DNA of 64,000 nucleotides, from the NCBI RefSeq assembly GCF_021277265.1, contig NZ_JAJSOH010000003.1:248001-312000 (forward strand), given 5' to 3'. The stretch comes from Kineosporia rhizophila. Its GTDB lineage: Bacteria; Actinomycetota; Actinomycetes; Actinomycetales; Kineosporiaceae. The notes beneath the pieces are model-generated. The model saw only the letters and a program-made list of their open reading frames with translations, did not search any database and was not told where the DNA came from. Of the stretch, positions 27,062 through 35,827 are shown in pieces. The number at the start of each line of letters is the position of its first letter. Position 1 is the first letter of the stretch. Position numbers and translations under genes: made by a program.

Positions 27062-28180
27062 GTGGAGAATCCCGTTGTCGTCGTGGGGGCTGGGATTGCG
27101 GGCCTGGCCCTGGTCCGTGCGCTGCACCGCCGTGAAGTGCCGGCCGTTGCGCTGGAGCGACGCGAGCAACTGCCGTCGTCCGGTCTGGCCATCAACATCC
27201 CGGGCAACGGCATGACGGCCCTGTCTCACCTGGGGCTGACCGACGTGCTGGGGGAGACGGGAGCGCCGATTCAGCGCCGCGAGTACCGCGACTCCCGGGG
27301 AAAGCTGTTGTACGCGGTCGATGAGGCGGCGTTTTGGAGCGGCCGGGTGCCCAGCCGGATCCTGGGGCGCCCTGAGCTGCTGCACGCTCTGGCGCAGGAT
27401 CTGCCCTCGGAGGCGGTGCGGTTCGGGGCGGCGCCGGAGGCGTACGAACAGGGGCCGGACGGCGTGACGGTTCAGCTGCCCGGTGGCGAAACCCTGAAAG
27501 GGGCGTTCCTGGTGGGCGCCGACGGTGTGGGATCGGCTGTGCGCACGGCGTTCCTGGGTTCGGAGGGCCGCCGCACCGGGCTGCTGGCGCAGGCCAGCTG
27601 GCGCTTCATGGCTCCTGACCCGGGCGTCGCCTGCTTCACCGTCTGGCTCGGCCGGGGTCGTTCCTTCCTGGCCATTCCTGCTGGTGAGGGCCAGGTGTAC
27701 TGCTTCGCCTCCGGTGTGGGCGGGGCCTCGGTCGCGGCGGACGAGAGCTGGCTGCAGGAGTCGTTCGAGGACTTCCCGGCGCCGGTGCGTTCCATCCTCG
27801 AGCACGTGCGTTCCGGTGGGATCAAGCTGCATCACTCGCCGATCGAGGAGGTGCGGATCCCGGCCTGGCATCAGGGACGGGTGGCGTTGATCGGTGATGC
27901 GGCGCACGCGACCGCCCCCGTGTGGGCCCAGGGGGCGGCGCTGGCGGTCGAAGATGCGCTGGTGCTGGCCGAGCTGCTGGATCAGGAAAAGGACTGGGCC
28001 GGGGTGGGCGCTGCTTACGATCAGCGGCGCCGGGCCCGGGTCGAACACGTTCAGCGGATGACCGACCGGGGCTCACGGGCGGCCGGGCTGCCGGACTGGC
28101 TACGCGGGCTGGTTCTGCCGCGGGTGGGCCCCTCTGCCTACCGTTCCACCTTCACCGAGCTGCGAGAGCCGGTGGTGTGA
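27062..28180 (+). CDS. FAD-dependent aromatic-type monooxygenase
   Basis: A 372-residue flavoprotein of the PHBH/UbiH-like group. It has the FAD-binding VVVVGAGIAGLAL at the N-terminus, the DG motif in LVGADGVGSAVR and the GD motif in GRVALIGDAAHATAPVWAQG. Members hydroxylate phenols or other small molecules with NAD(P)H. GTG 27062 follows a GAGGAAG ribosome binding site. It is not linked to the aromatic operon at 14561 and its substrate is unknown. Confidence 0.85.
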   Translation: MENPVVVVGAGIAGLALVRALHRREVPAVALERREQLPSSGLAINIPGNGMTALSHLGLTDVLGETGAPIQRREYRDSRGKLLYAVDEAAFWSGRVPSRILGRPELLHALAQDLPSEAVRFGAAPEAYEQGPDGVTVQLPGGETLKGAFLVGADGVGSAVRTAFLGSEGRRTGLLAQASWRFMAPDPGVACFTVWLGRGRSFLAIPAGEGQVYCFASGVGGASVAADESWLQESFEDFPAPVRSILEHVRSGGIKLHHSPIEEVRIPAWHQGRVALIGDAAHATAPVWAQGAALAVEDALVLAELLDQEKDWAGVGAAYDQRRRARVEHVQRMTDRGSRAAGLPDWLRGLVLPRVGPSAYRSTFTELREPVV

Positions 28181-28184
28181 CGAG

Positions 28185-28221
28185 TCGAGGGCCGCTGTGC
28201 GTGTCGCACAGCGGCCCTCGA
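28185..28221. terminator. Bidirectional terminator hairpin
   Basis: TCGAGGGCCGCTGTGC (28185-28200) and GCACAGCGGCCCTCGA (28206-28221) are perfect complements. One more G-C pair leaves a three-base loop, giving a 17-bp stem. It sits between two convergent genes and probably stops transcription from both sides. Confidence 0.75.
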
Positions 28222-28246
28222 ACGAATGGTTTCCCCGGCGAAGAGG

Positions 28247-29074
28247 TCACTTCACCTCGGAGCGCATGAGCGCGACCAGGCCGATCGCCAGCGGCAGAGC
28301 CAGCCAGACGGCGCTGGTGACGGCCAGGTTCGCCCACTCCTCACCGCTGAGGTTCCCACCGAACAGGGCGCCCTGGGCGTAGTTGAAGTCCAGCCACCCC
28401 CGGCGCTCGTCGTACCAGGAGGCGTTGGCGGCCAGCAGTTCCGAGAGGCCGGGCAGCACCAGGGAGAAGACGAAGTAGCCGACGATGGCGCCGGCCGAGT
28501 TACGGATGACCACGCCGAGCATGAACCCCACGAGCATGCCGAGCGTGTTGCCGAGCACGATGTACAGCAGGTCGCTGACCGAGGCGTCCCAGGTGGCGTC
28601 CACCCCGGCCAGGGCGGAGCCGGCGACGTTGCCGAGCACGCCGATGACCATGGCCAGGACCATCGAGGTGACCGCGACGGTGAGGGTGGCGATCGCCTTG
28701 GCGGCCACCACCCGGCCGCGGTGCGGCACCAGGGTGAACGTGGTCAGGCCGCTGCGCTGGCTGTATTCGCTGGTCACGGACAGGACGGCGATCATCGGCA
28801 GGATGACGCTCATCGGGAAGCCGACGGCGCTGGCGAAGGAGGTGTAGGTGACGTCGGCGTCGGGGGCGAAGATGATGACCGCGACGGTGGCCAGGGTGGC
28901 GGTGATGGCGATGCTGGCCATCAGCCAGAAGCCGGAGCGGGTGTCGAACATCTTGCGCAGTTCCACGCCGACCACGCGGCTCAGGGGGATGGGCCGGATC
29001 GGCCCGGCCTCCTCCAGCGCCACGCGCCGGGTGCGCAGGGATGTCTCGGGCGTGCTGAGGGCGGCGGTGCTCAT
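28247..29074 (-). CDS. ABC-2 type transporter permease
   Basis: A 275-residue membrane protein with about six hydrophobic segments. An amphipathic N-terminal stretch (SRVVGVELRKMFDTRSGFWL) is typical of ABC-2 permeases of the bacitracin/lantibiotic immunity kind. ATG 29074 overlaps the ATPase gene stop (ATGA). Together they form a two-gene exporter. I find no antibiotic biosynthesis gene beside it, so substrate and role (self-protection or drug resistance) are open. Confidence 0.85.
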   Translation of the reverse strand: MSTAALSTPETSLRTRRVALEEAGPIRPIPLSRVVGVELRKMFDTRSGFWLMASIAITATLATVAVIIFAPDADVTYTSFASAVGFPMSVILPMIAVLSVTSEYSQRSGLTTFTLVPHRGRVVAAKAIATLTVAVTSMVLAMVIGVLGNVAGSALAGVDATWDASVSDLLYIVLGNTLGMLVGFMLGVVIRNSAGAIVGYFVFSLVLPGLSELLAANASWYDERRGWLDFNYAQGALFGGNLSGEEWANLAVTSAVWLALPLAIGLVALMRSEVK

Positions 29075-29973
29075 GCCACGGCTCCTTCGCGCTGGGTCTC
29101 GGCGGTCAGTTCCAGGAACATGTCTTCCAGGCCCGCCCCGTCGGCGGTGCGCAGTTCGGTGAGGGCGACCCCGACGGCCAGGGCGGTCTTGCCCACCAGT
29201 TCCGGCTCGGCGGAGGTGCGCAGGCCGCCGTCGGGCAGGACCGTGGTGTCGAAACCGCTGCTGCGCAGGGCCCGTTCCAGCTCGGCCAGCCCCGACGAGG
29301 CGCGCACGGTCGTCCCGGCTCGTTGCAGCAGAGAGGCTTTCGTGCCCGAGGCGACGATCCGGCCCTGCCCGATCACCACGAGGTCGTCGGCGATCACCTC
29401 GATCTCGTGCAGCAGGTGCGAGGACAGCAGCACGGTGCCGCCCTGGTCGGCGTACCCGCGCAGCAGGTCGCGCATCCAGCGGATACCGGCCGGGTCCAGG
29501 CCGTTGGCCGGCTCGTCGAGGATCAGCACCTGTGGGTCGCCGATCAGCGCGGTGGCGATGCCGAGGCGCTGGCGCATGCCCAGGGAGTAGTTGCGGACCC
29601 GACGGTCGGCCTCGCTGCTGGTGAGGCTGACCTGCTCGAGCATGGCTGCCACCCGCGAGCGGGGCAGGCCCATGGTCTGCTGGGCCACGGTGAGGATCTC
29701 CCGGCCGGTGCGCCCGGCGTGCTGGGCGGAGGCGTCCAGAAGAACGCCGACCTCGCGCCCCGGATTGGGCAGGTCGGCGTAGTGGCGCCCGAGGATGGTG
29801 GCCTGCCCGGCCGTGGCCTTGGTCAGGCCGACCAGGACGCGCATCGTGGTGGACTTCCCGGCCCCGTTCGGTCCGAGGAAGCCGGTGACGCGGCCCGGTT
29901 CGGCCGTGAAGGAGACGCTGTCGACGGCGGTGAAGCCGCCGTACTTCCGGGTGAGTGACTCGATCGAGATCAT
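29071..29973 (-). CDS. ABC transporter ATP-binding protein, BcrA/DrrA-like
   Basis: A 300-residue ATPase partner of the downstream permease. Walker A is GPNGAGKST, the signature is YSLGMRQRLG (the LSGGQ variant SLGM seen in BcrA/DrrA types) and Walker B is VLILDEPANGLDP, followed by SSHLLHEIE. ATG 29973 gives the normal N-terminus MISIESLTRKYGG; an in-frame GTG at 29997 would add eight residues. Genes upstream are unrelated. Confidence 0.88.
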   Translation of the reverse strand: MISIESLTRKYGGFTAVDSVSFTAEPGRVTGFLGPNGAGKSTTMRVLVGLTKATAGQATILGRHYADLPNPGREVGVLLDASAQHAGRTGREILTVAQQTMGLPRSRVAAMLEQVSLTSSEADRRVRNYSLGMRQRLGIATALIGDPQVLILDEPANGLDPAGIRWMRDLLRGYADQGGTVLLSSHLLHEIEVIADDLVVIGQGRIVASGTKASLLQRAGTTVRASSGLAELERALRSSGFDTTVLPDGGLRTSAEPELVGKTALAVGVALTELRTADGAGLEDMFLELTAETQREGAVA

Positions 29974-30113
29974 GAGGTTCAGCGTGGCGGTGGTCACAGG
30001 TGCGCCACATCGGGGAACACGCTGAGCCGCGCCCTGGAAGTCCTCAGGGTCGTCCCTGATCACCCCCTTCCGGGACGCGGACTGACAACGGTGCCAACAA
30101 ACGTCCGAACGGC

Positions 30114-30887
30114 TTAGTACTGGGTGTATCTGATCCATTCGTAGCGGGCGGTCAGGGCCCGGCCGGGATAGGTGAACGGGCCGAGCCACTCGTCCACCCC
30201 GATGCCGGGCCACAGGTTGACCATGATGCGCTGCGGGTGGCTCGGCAGGGGGCCTCGTGAGCCGTCCTCCTGATGCACCAGCCGGCCGTCCACGAACCAC
30301 TTGATGGTGCTCTCGCGCCACTCGATGGCGTAGTTGTGAAAGCCGGTGGAGGCGTCGAACCCCAGATCGATGACGCTCTCGTGCCCACCCACGCCGTCGG
30401 TGTAGTAGTTGGTCTGCATCTGGGTGGTGTTCCGGCCCAGGATCTCGACGTCGATCTCGTCCCACGGCTGGCCGTCGCTGGGGCCGGTGTAGGTGAAGAA
30501 CGACGTGACGGTTCCGGGGCGTTTGACGGCCTTCATGCGTACCTCGAAACGCCCGTACGAATATTGGGCGTTGGTGCGGTATTCGCCGGAGGCATACGGT
30601 TTGGCCGAGCAGCCGCTGGGGCAGGTGGCCGTGTCGAGGTTGATGGCCATGACGCCGCCGCTGTGCCGGATGTGGTCGGCGCGCCAGCCGGCGTTGAACA
30701 CGCCGCCGTTGCTCCAGCCGTTCGCCTTGTGCCAGCGGCGGGTGTCGAAACCGTTCAGGTGGTCGAGGAATCCACTGCTGGCGGCTGCCTGGGCCGGGGC
30801 GCTGGCGCTGGGGCTCACCACGGCGGTGAAGACGGCCAGCGTGGCCACGGCGGCGGCCCGGGCCAGACGGGATCGGTTCCACTGCAC
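30114..30887 (-). CDS. Secreted GH16-family glycoside hydrolase
   Basis: A 257-residue exported enzyme. It has a signal peptide (hydrophobic stretch from about residue 9, cleavage near AQAAAS) and a GH16 beta-jelly-roll. The catalytic motif is DEIDVEILG, in which the first Glu is the nucleophile and the last the acid/base. WRESTIKWFVDGRLVHQ and MVNLWPG are further family hallmarks. Substrates of GH16 include beta-1,3(1,4)-glucans; with the GH64 enzyme at 24673 it would help attack glucan-rich material. GTG 30887 follows GGGAG. Confidence 0.87.
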   Translation of the reverse strand: MQWNRSRLARAAAVATLAVFTAVVSPSASAPAQAAASSGFLDHLNGFDTRRWHKANGWSNGGVFNAGWRADHIRHSGGVMAINLDTATCPSGCSAKPYASGEYRTNAQYSYGRFEVRMKAVKRPGTVTSFFTYTGPSDGQPWDEIDVEILGRNTTQMQTNYYTDGVGGHESVIDLGFDASTGFHNYAIEWRESTIKWFVDGRLVHQEDGSRGPLPSHPQRIMVNLWPGIGVDEWLGPFTYPGRALTARYEWIRYTQY

Positions 30888-30948
30888 GGTGATCTCCCGC
30901 TTGCTCTCGGCTACCCTGCGGCGAGTGTGAGCCTGCGCAAAGGGGCTG

Positions 30949-31899
30949 TCAAGCGGGAGGGTTCGGGTCAGCGGCGGCCTTTTTGCGCCGCTTGCCCTCG
31001 TGCATGGCCTGCACGCGAGCCACCGGAATGGTGTGGCCCTCGGCGACGAGGTCGGCATCGAGGGCCTGCGGTGCCGGCATCAGCTCGCGCCACGGGTCGG
31101 CATCACCGAGTCGTTCTGGGGCCGTCCTGATCGTGAAGTCGCCGGGGGTCACCGCATCGATCTCGTCCCACCGCAGGGGGAAGGACACCGGCAGGCCGGG
31201 CCGGATCCGGGGGCTGTAGGCGGCCACCACCGTGGCACTTCCGGCCCGGGTGGAGTCCAGGAATACTCGCCCACCACGATCGTCCCTAATGAAAGCCGTT
31301 GTGGTCAGCGCCGGATCGAGCCGCTCGGCCCGGGCGGCGACGGCGCGGGTGGCGGCCGCGACGTCTTCGATGCTGAAAGTCGGCTCGAGCGGGACGAACA
31401 CGTGCAGACCCTTGGCTCCGCTGGTCTTGACCACGCTGTCCAGCCCGACCTCGTCCAGCACCCGTCGCACGAGGTGTGCGGCGGCGGCCACCACGGCGAA
31501 AGGGCCCTCCGGCGGCGGGTCGAGGTCCAGCACCAGGTGCGACTGGCCGGAGCCCACGGGGGACAGCGGCACGTGGAACTCGACGGCGCGCTGGTTGGCG
31601 AACCACAGCAGGGTGCGGCGGTCGTTGCCGAGCGCGTACCTGACCTCCCGTTGCGACGAGCGCGCCGGGATGGTGACGGTGCGGATCCAGTCGGGGGCGT
31701 GCTTGGGCACGTTCTTCTGCATGAACGGCTCCTGCCCGGGCCGGACCCGCACCACCGACAGGGGCCGGTCGGTCAGCACCGGCACGATCCGGTCGGCGAG
31801 CGCGTCGAGGTAGTCGACCAGGTCGCGCTTGGTCACCCCGGCCTCGCCGGTCAGCGGCTGCTCCAGGTGCGTGAACGTCACGTCCTCGTCGTCGCTCAT
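30949..31899 (-). CDS. LigD-type polymerase (primase-polymerase) domain protein
   Basis: A 316-residue stand-alone polymerase domain of the LigD family used in bacterial non-homologous end joining. DLDPPPEGPF carries the catalytic aspartates and SGAKGLHVFVPL the nucleotide-binding His. YFANQ-like LLWFANQRAVEFHVPLS is also typical. Many actinomycetes carry such a separate PolDom beside ligase- and nuclease-domain genes. No Ku or ATP-dependent ligase gene is in this window. It is transcribed toward the GH16 gene without evident functional connection. Confidence 0.85.
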   Translation of the reverse strand: MSDDEDVTFTHLEQPLTGEAGVTKRDLVDYLDALADRIVPVLTDRPLSVVRVRPGQEPFMQKNVPKHAPDWIRTVTIPARSSQREVRYALGNDRRTLLWFANQRAVEFHVPLSPVGSGQSHLVLDLDPPPEGPFAVVAAAAHLVRRVLDEVGLDSVVKTSGAKGLHVFVPLEPTFSIEDVAAATRAVAARAERLDPALTTTAFIRDDRGGRVFLDSTRAGSATVVAAYSPRIRPGLPVSFPLRWDEIDAVTPGDFTIRTAPERLGDADPWRELMPAPQALDADLVAEGHTIPVARVQAMHEGKRRKKAAADPNPPA

Positions 31900-31924
31900 C
31901 CCGGCGGGCCCCCTCGGTGCTGGA

Positions 31925-32308
31925 TCAGTGCTGGGCGATACCGGCCTCGTCGGCCGGGGTGGTGAGCACGCAGAACTCGTTGCCCTCGGGGTCGGCCAGT
32001 ACGGCCCAGCCGCTGTCGTCGCTGCGCAGGTCGTTGACGATGGTGGCGCCCAGGTCGAGCAGGCGCTGGACCTCCTCGTCGCGGCTGCGGTCGACCGGGC
32101 GCAGGCACATGTGCATGCGGTTCTTGACCGTCTTGGCCTCGGGCACCCGCAGGAAGATCAGTTCCCGCCCGGCCGGGCCGGTCAGCGCCACCTCGTCGTC
32201 GTCGTCCTCCTCGACGGGACGGAAGTCGTCGAGCACCTGGGCCCACCACTCCGCCTGGGCACGCGGGTCATGAGCGTCGATGCAGAAGTTCGCGGTGCGG
32301 GAAGCCAT
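31925..32308 (-). CDS. Glyoxalase/bleomycin-resistance-like (VOC) protein
   Basis: A 127-residue one-domain VOC protein beginning MASRTANFCIDAHDPRAQAE, with AEWWAQVLDD and a closing DPEGNEFCVL typical of the glyoxalase-like group in actinomycetes. The beginning lacks a strong metal ligand set, so a binding role is as likely as catalysis. It stands alone between the LigD-type gene and a YCII protein. Confidence 0.75.
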   Translation of the reverse strand: MASRTANFCIDAHDPRAQAEWWAQVLDDFRPVEEDDDDEVALTGPAGRELIFLRVPEAKTVKNRMHMCLRPVDRSRDEEVQRLLDLGATIVNDLRSDDSGWAVLADPEGNEFCVLTTPADEAGIAQH

Positions 32309-32437
32309 GTGTCACCTCGACGAGGACGCGGGTAAGACGGGCCGAAATTACCAGTCCTGACCGTTCGCGCGAGCGCCGACGGCCCCTCGTCCATCGGCTA
32401 CGGTTTGTCCCAGTTCAACATTTCGCAGCGAGGTGGG

Positions 32438-32998
32438 ATGGAATTCCTCTGCTATCACCGCGACCGGCCGGGCTCGGCCGCGCTGCGTGAAGAGCTGGCC
32501 GAGCGCCACTGGTCATACATGGACCGCTTCGCCGACCGGATGATCGCCCGCGGCCCCACGCTGGCCGAAGACGGCACCGCCACGGGCAGTCTGCACATTC
32601 TCGACCTGCCCGACCCGGGTGCCGCCCGCGCGTTCGCCTTCGACGAGCCCAACTACCAGGCCGGTGTCTACCGGGACGTCCTGTTGCGGCGTTGGCGCAA
32701 CGTCCTGGGCCGCACCATGTGGCAGTTCCCCGGCGCCGCCGCTGCGGGCAACCGTTACCTGGTCATCGGTCTCGGCGCCGGTGCCGGCGCCGGTGCCGGC
32801 GCCGGTGCCGAGGAACTGCCACCAACAATGGACGATCTGATCGCCTACGGCCCGCTGCTGTCGGATGACGGGGTGGCCCGGTTGGGTACGGCGCTCCTGG
32901 TGCAGGCGCCGGATGCCGATGCGGCGCTGGCTGTTCTGCCCGCTCAGGGGTACGCCGCGACCGAGGTGCACTCCTGGCGTTTCGGTGGGCGCCCCTAG
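32438..32998 (+). CDS. Two-domain YCII-like protein with Gly-Ala linker
   Basis: A 186-residue protein with two YCII-like halves. Residues about 1-97 begin MEFLCYHRDRPGS and include HWSYMDRFADRMIARGPTL. Residues about 117-186 repeat the fold (DLIAYGPLLSDDG onward). Between them is a flexible Gly-Ala run of about 12 residues encoded by a perfect tandem repeat. YCII proteins are small enzymes or binding proteins with a His-Asp pair; here the pair would be in the first half. ATG 32438 is preferred to an upstream in-frame start because the fold starts there. Confidence 0.65.
   Translation: MEFLCYHRDRPGSAALREELAERHWSYMDRFADRMIARGPTLAEDGTATGSLHILDLPDPGAARAFAFDEPNYQAGVYRDVLLRRWRNVLGRTMWQFPGAAAAGNRYLVIGLGAGAGAGAGAGAEELPPTMDDLIAYGPLLSDDGVARLGTALLVQAPDADAALAVLPAQGYAATEVHSWRFGGRP
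32774..32809 (+). repeat. Three 12-bp tandem repeats encoding Gly-Ala
   Basis: GGCGCCGGTGCC occurs three times in a row inside the YCII-like gene. Each copy adds Gly-Ala-Gly-Ala, so copy-number change would keep the frame and only lengthen the linker. Confidence 0.9.
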
Positions 32999-33002
32999 GG
33001 TC

Positions 33003-33842
33003 TCAGCTCTCGCTGTTCCAGTCGGTGGAGGCGGCCAGGGTTTCCTGCGGTTCGATCTGGGCCAGGCGCTCGCGCAGGGCGCCGGTGACGAAACGGTAGG
33101 AGTCGCTGCCCAGGACCAGGCGCAGCGGTGCGGGTTCCTGGCCGGCGCTGTCGATGATCCGGGCGGCCATCTTCGCCGGGTCGCCCAGCGGGGGACGGCT
33201 GCGGTCCTTCGCGCCGCGGACCATGGCCGCGGGGGTGTCGTCGTAGGCCGTCATTGGCTCGGCCAGCTGCAGGCTGTCGAAGCGGAACTCGGTGCGCGCC
33301 CCGCCGGGCTCGACGATGCTCACGCCGATCCCGAAGGGCGCGACGTCGCGGGCCGTGCCTTCCATGAAGCCCTCGATGCCCCACTTCGCGGCGTGGTACA
33401 GCGAGGCGCCCGGGTTGGTGGCCAGGCCGCCGTAGCTGGAGATCTGGATCAGGCGGCCGCCGCCCTGGGCCCGCAGGTGCGGCAGCGCCGCCCGCACCAC
33501 CTGGATCGAGCCCAGCAGGTTGGTGTTCAGCTGGGCCACCACCTGCTCGTCGGTCAGTTCCTCGGCCGCCCCGAACAGGCCGTACCCGGCGTTGTTGACC
33601 ACCACATCGATGCGGCCCAGCTCGGCGAACGCCCGGTCCACGACGGCCCGCACGTTGGGGGTGTCGGTGACGTCCAGGTGCCCGACCCAGAACTGCTCGC
33701 CGTAGGTGCGCCGCAGGTCGTCCACCGATCCGGGCCGGCGCACGGTGCCGGCGACGCGCTCACCGCGCTCCAGCAGTTGTTCGGTCATCCGGCGGCCGAA
33801 GCCGCTGTTGACGCCGGTGATGAACCAGGTGCGAGATGCCAT
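33003..33842 (-). CDS. Short-chain dehydrogenase/reductase
   Basis: A 279-residue SDR with the cofactor loop FITGVNSGFGRRM, the NNAG motif VVVNNAGYGLFG, catalytic Ser in QISSYGG and YHAAK. The R after the second strand (VRRPG) suggests NADP(H). It resembles the 17-beta-hydroxysteroid-dehydrogenase-like SDRs common in actinomycetes. It is divergent from the XRE regulator at 33994 in the same arrangement as the pair near 10500. Confidence 0.84.
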   Translation of the reverse strand: MASRTWFITGVNSGFGRRMTEQLLERGERVAGTVRRPGSVDDLRRTYGEQFWVGHLDVTDTPNVRAVVDRAFAELGRIDVVVNNAGYGLFGAAEELTDEQVVAQLNTNLLGSIQVVRAALPHLRAQGGGRLIQISSYGGLATNPGASLYHAAKWGIEGFMEGTARDVAPFGIGVSIVEPGGARTEFRFDSLQLAEPMTAYDDTPAAMVRGAKDRSRPPLGDPAKMAARIIDSAGQEPAPLRLVLGSDSYRFVTGALRERLAQIEPQETLAASTDWNSES

Positions 33843-33993
33843 GTCGCTCGTTCTTCCTCTTCTGGCGCCCGCCGCCTCGGCGTGCGCTCGTGCCTTCACT
33901 CTGCAACCGGGCCGCCGGCGTCGGCAGATCCCTGTTGTTCCTGGTAGAAGCAGGGACAGGCAGGCCGCACGGTGATCGCCTACGGTGAGGGCC

Positions 33994-34851
33994 ATGGCGA
34001 CCAAGAGTGCTCTGGGGGACTTCCTGCGGGCCCGCCGCGAGCTGGTGCAGCCGGCCGACGTGGGCCTGCCCGGTGGCGGCCTGCGGCGCACGCCGGGCCT
34101 GCGCCGCGAAGAGGTGGCCATGCTGGCGGGGATCAGTGCCGAGTACTACCTGCGCCTGGAACAGGGCCGTGACCGCACTCCCTCGCCGCAGGTGGTGGAG
34201 GCGCTGGCCCGGGTGCTGCAGCTGGACGCGGCGGGTACCGAGCACCTGACCGGGCTGGCCCGCCCCAAGACCCGCAGGCGCCCGGCCGCCTCGGCCGATC
34301 GGGTGCCGGCCGGTCTCGAGATGCTCATCGGCACCCTGAACGTGCCGGCGTTCGTGGTCAACCGGTACCGCGACGTCCTGGCCGCCAACCGGCTGGCGGT
34401 GAGCCTGTCGCCGCTGATGCGCCCAGGCACCAACCGCCTTCTCACCTTGTTCACCGACCCGCAGGCGCGCGAGTACCACCCTGACCTGGACGAGAACGCG
34501 GCCAGCGTGGTGGCCCAGCTGCGCGCCGAGGTCGGCGCCGACACCGAGGACCCGCGGCTGCAGTCGCTGATCGGTGAGCTGTCCCTGAAGAGCCAGCAGT
34601 TCCGCCGGCTCTGGGCCCGGCACGACATCCGCAGGGGAGGCTCCGAGGTCAGCCTGATCCGCCATCCGCAGGTCGGTGAACTACGGTTGCGGCGCGAGAA
34701 ACTGGCGGTGGTGGGTGCGGAGGGCATGCAGCTCGTCCTCTACCACGCCGAGCCGGGTAGCCCGACCGCCGACGCTCTCACCCTGCTCGCCACGCTGGAG
34801 GCCGCAGACCCGGCGCAGGTGCTCAGGCCAAGGGGTGCAGAAGCAGGCTGA
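33994..34851 (+). CDS. XRE-family regulator with MmyB-like ligand domain (second copy)
   Basis: A 285-residue regulator closely similar in layout to the one at 9607: HTH with GLRREEVAMLAGISAEYYLR in the N-terminal third and an MmyB-like domain behind it. I use ATG 33994; GTG 33985 is also in frame. In the divergent gap to the SDR, TCCCTG and CAGGGA form an inverted repeat. Its last 29 bases overlap the convergent phosphate-transporter gene. Confidence 0.87.
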   Translation: MATKSALGDFLRARRELVQPADVGLPGGGLRRTPGLRREEVAMLAGISAEYYLRLEQGRDRTPSPQVVEALARVLQLDAAGTEHLTGLARPKTRRRPAASADRVPAGLEMLIGTLNVPAFVVNRYRDVLAANRLAVSLSPLMRPGTNRLLTLFTDPQAREYHPDLDENAASVVAQLRAEVGADTEDPRLQSLIGELSLKSQQFRRLWARHDIRRGGSEVSLIRHPQVGELRLRREKLAVVGAEGMQLVLYHAEPGSPTADALTLLATLEAADPAQVLRPRGAEAG

Positions 34852-35824
34852 GGCCCCCGGCCACCAGCGCCGAGGCCGGCAGCGTCAGGACCCAGGCGGT
34901 GAGGATGTCGCCCGCCACCCCCCAGCGCACGGCCGAACGCCGTTTCGTGGCGCCCACTCCCATGATGGCCGCGGTGATGGTGTGGGTGGTGGAGATCGGC
35001 GCGTGGAAGGCGTACGCGGTGGTGTAGAGCACCGACGAGGCCACGGTCTCGGCGACGAAGCCGCGCGCCGGGTCGAGCTCGATCACGCCGCGCCCGAGCG
35101 TGCGCATGATCCGCCAGCCGCCCGAGGCCGTGCCCAGGCTGATCGCGATAGCGGCCGAGAGTGTCACCCACAGCGGGATTCCCGCGCCCTCGGCGTGGTA
35201 CCCGCCGGCCACCAGGGCCAGCGTCATCACACCCATGGTCTTCTGCGCGTCCTGCAGGCCGTGCCCGAACGACATGGCCGCGGCGGAAAAGATCTGGCCG
35301 GTACGGAAACCCCGCATCACGGGCGTGGGCCGGGCCTTACGGAAGGCCCACAGCACGCCGACCATGGCCAGGTAGGCCAGCCCGAACCCGACCAGGGGCG
35401 AGAGGATCATCGGGATCACGACCTTGTCCAGGATCACCGACCAGTGCACGGGGGAGGAGACCACCACCGCGGCGCCGGCCAGGCCCCCGATCAGGGCGTG
35501 CGAGGAGGACGAGGGCAACCCCAGCGCCCAGGTGAAGATGTTCCAGGTGATCGCCCCGACCAGGCCGGCCAGCACGATCAGCAGACCTGCGTGACCGTCG
35601 GGCGGGCTGATGATGCCGCTGCCGACGGTCTGGGCCACGCCGTGCCCCATCAGCGCCCCGACCACGTTGAACACGGCGGCCATGGCCAGGGCCTTGCGCG
35701 GGGTCAGGGCCCGGGTGGAGACGGCGGTGGCGATCGCGTTGGCCGCGTCGTGGAAACCGTTGGTGTAGTCGAACACCAGGGCCACGGACACGACCAGCAC
35801 CACCAGGGTGAGGGTCAGTGACAC
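34823..35824 (-). CDS. pit: PiT-family inorganic phosphate transporter
   Basis: A 333-residue low-affinity phosphate permease driven by proton or sodium symport. The duplicated PiT signature is seen as FDYTNGFHDAANAIATAV at the N-terminus and SFGHGLQDAQKTMGV in the second half; about 10 hydrophobic segments are present. It follows the DUF47 (PhoU-like) gene by three bases, the usual operon for this transporter. Confidence 0.93.
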   Translation of the reverse strand: MSLTLTLVVLVVSVALVFDYTNGFHDAANAIATAVSTRALTPRKALAMAAVFNVVGALMGHGVAQTVGSGIISPPDGHAGLLIVLAGLVGAITWNIFTWALGLPSSSSHALIGGLAGAAVVVSSPVHWSVILDKVVIPMILSPLVGFGLAYLAMVGVLWAFRKARPTPVMRGFRTGQIFSAAAMSFGHGLQDAQKTMGVMTLALVAGGYHAEGAGIPLWVTLSAAIAISLGTASGGWRIMRTLGRGVIELDPARGFVAETVASSVLYTTAYAFHAPISTTHTITAAIMGVGATKRRSAVRWGVAGDILTAWVLTLPASALVAGGLSLLLHPLA

Positions 35825-35827
35825 CGG

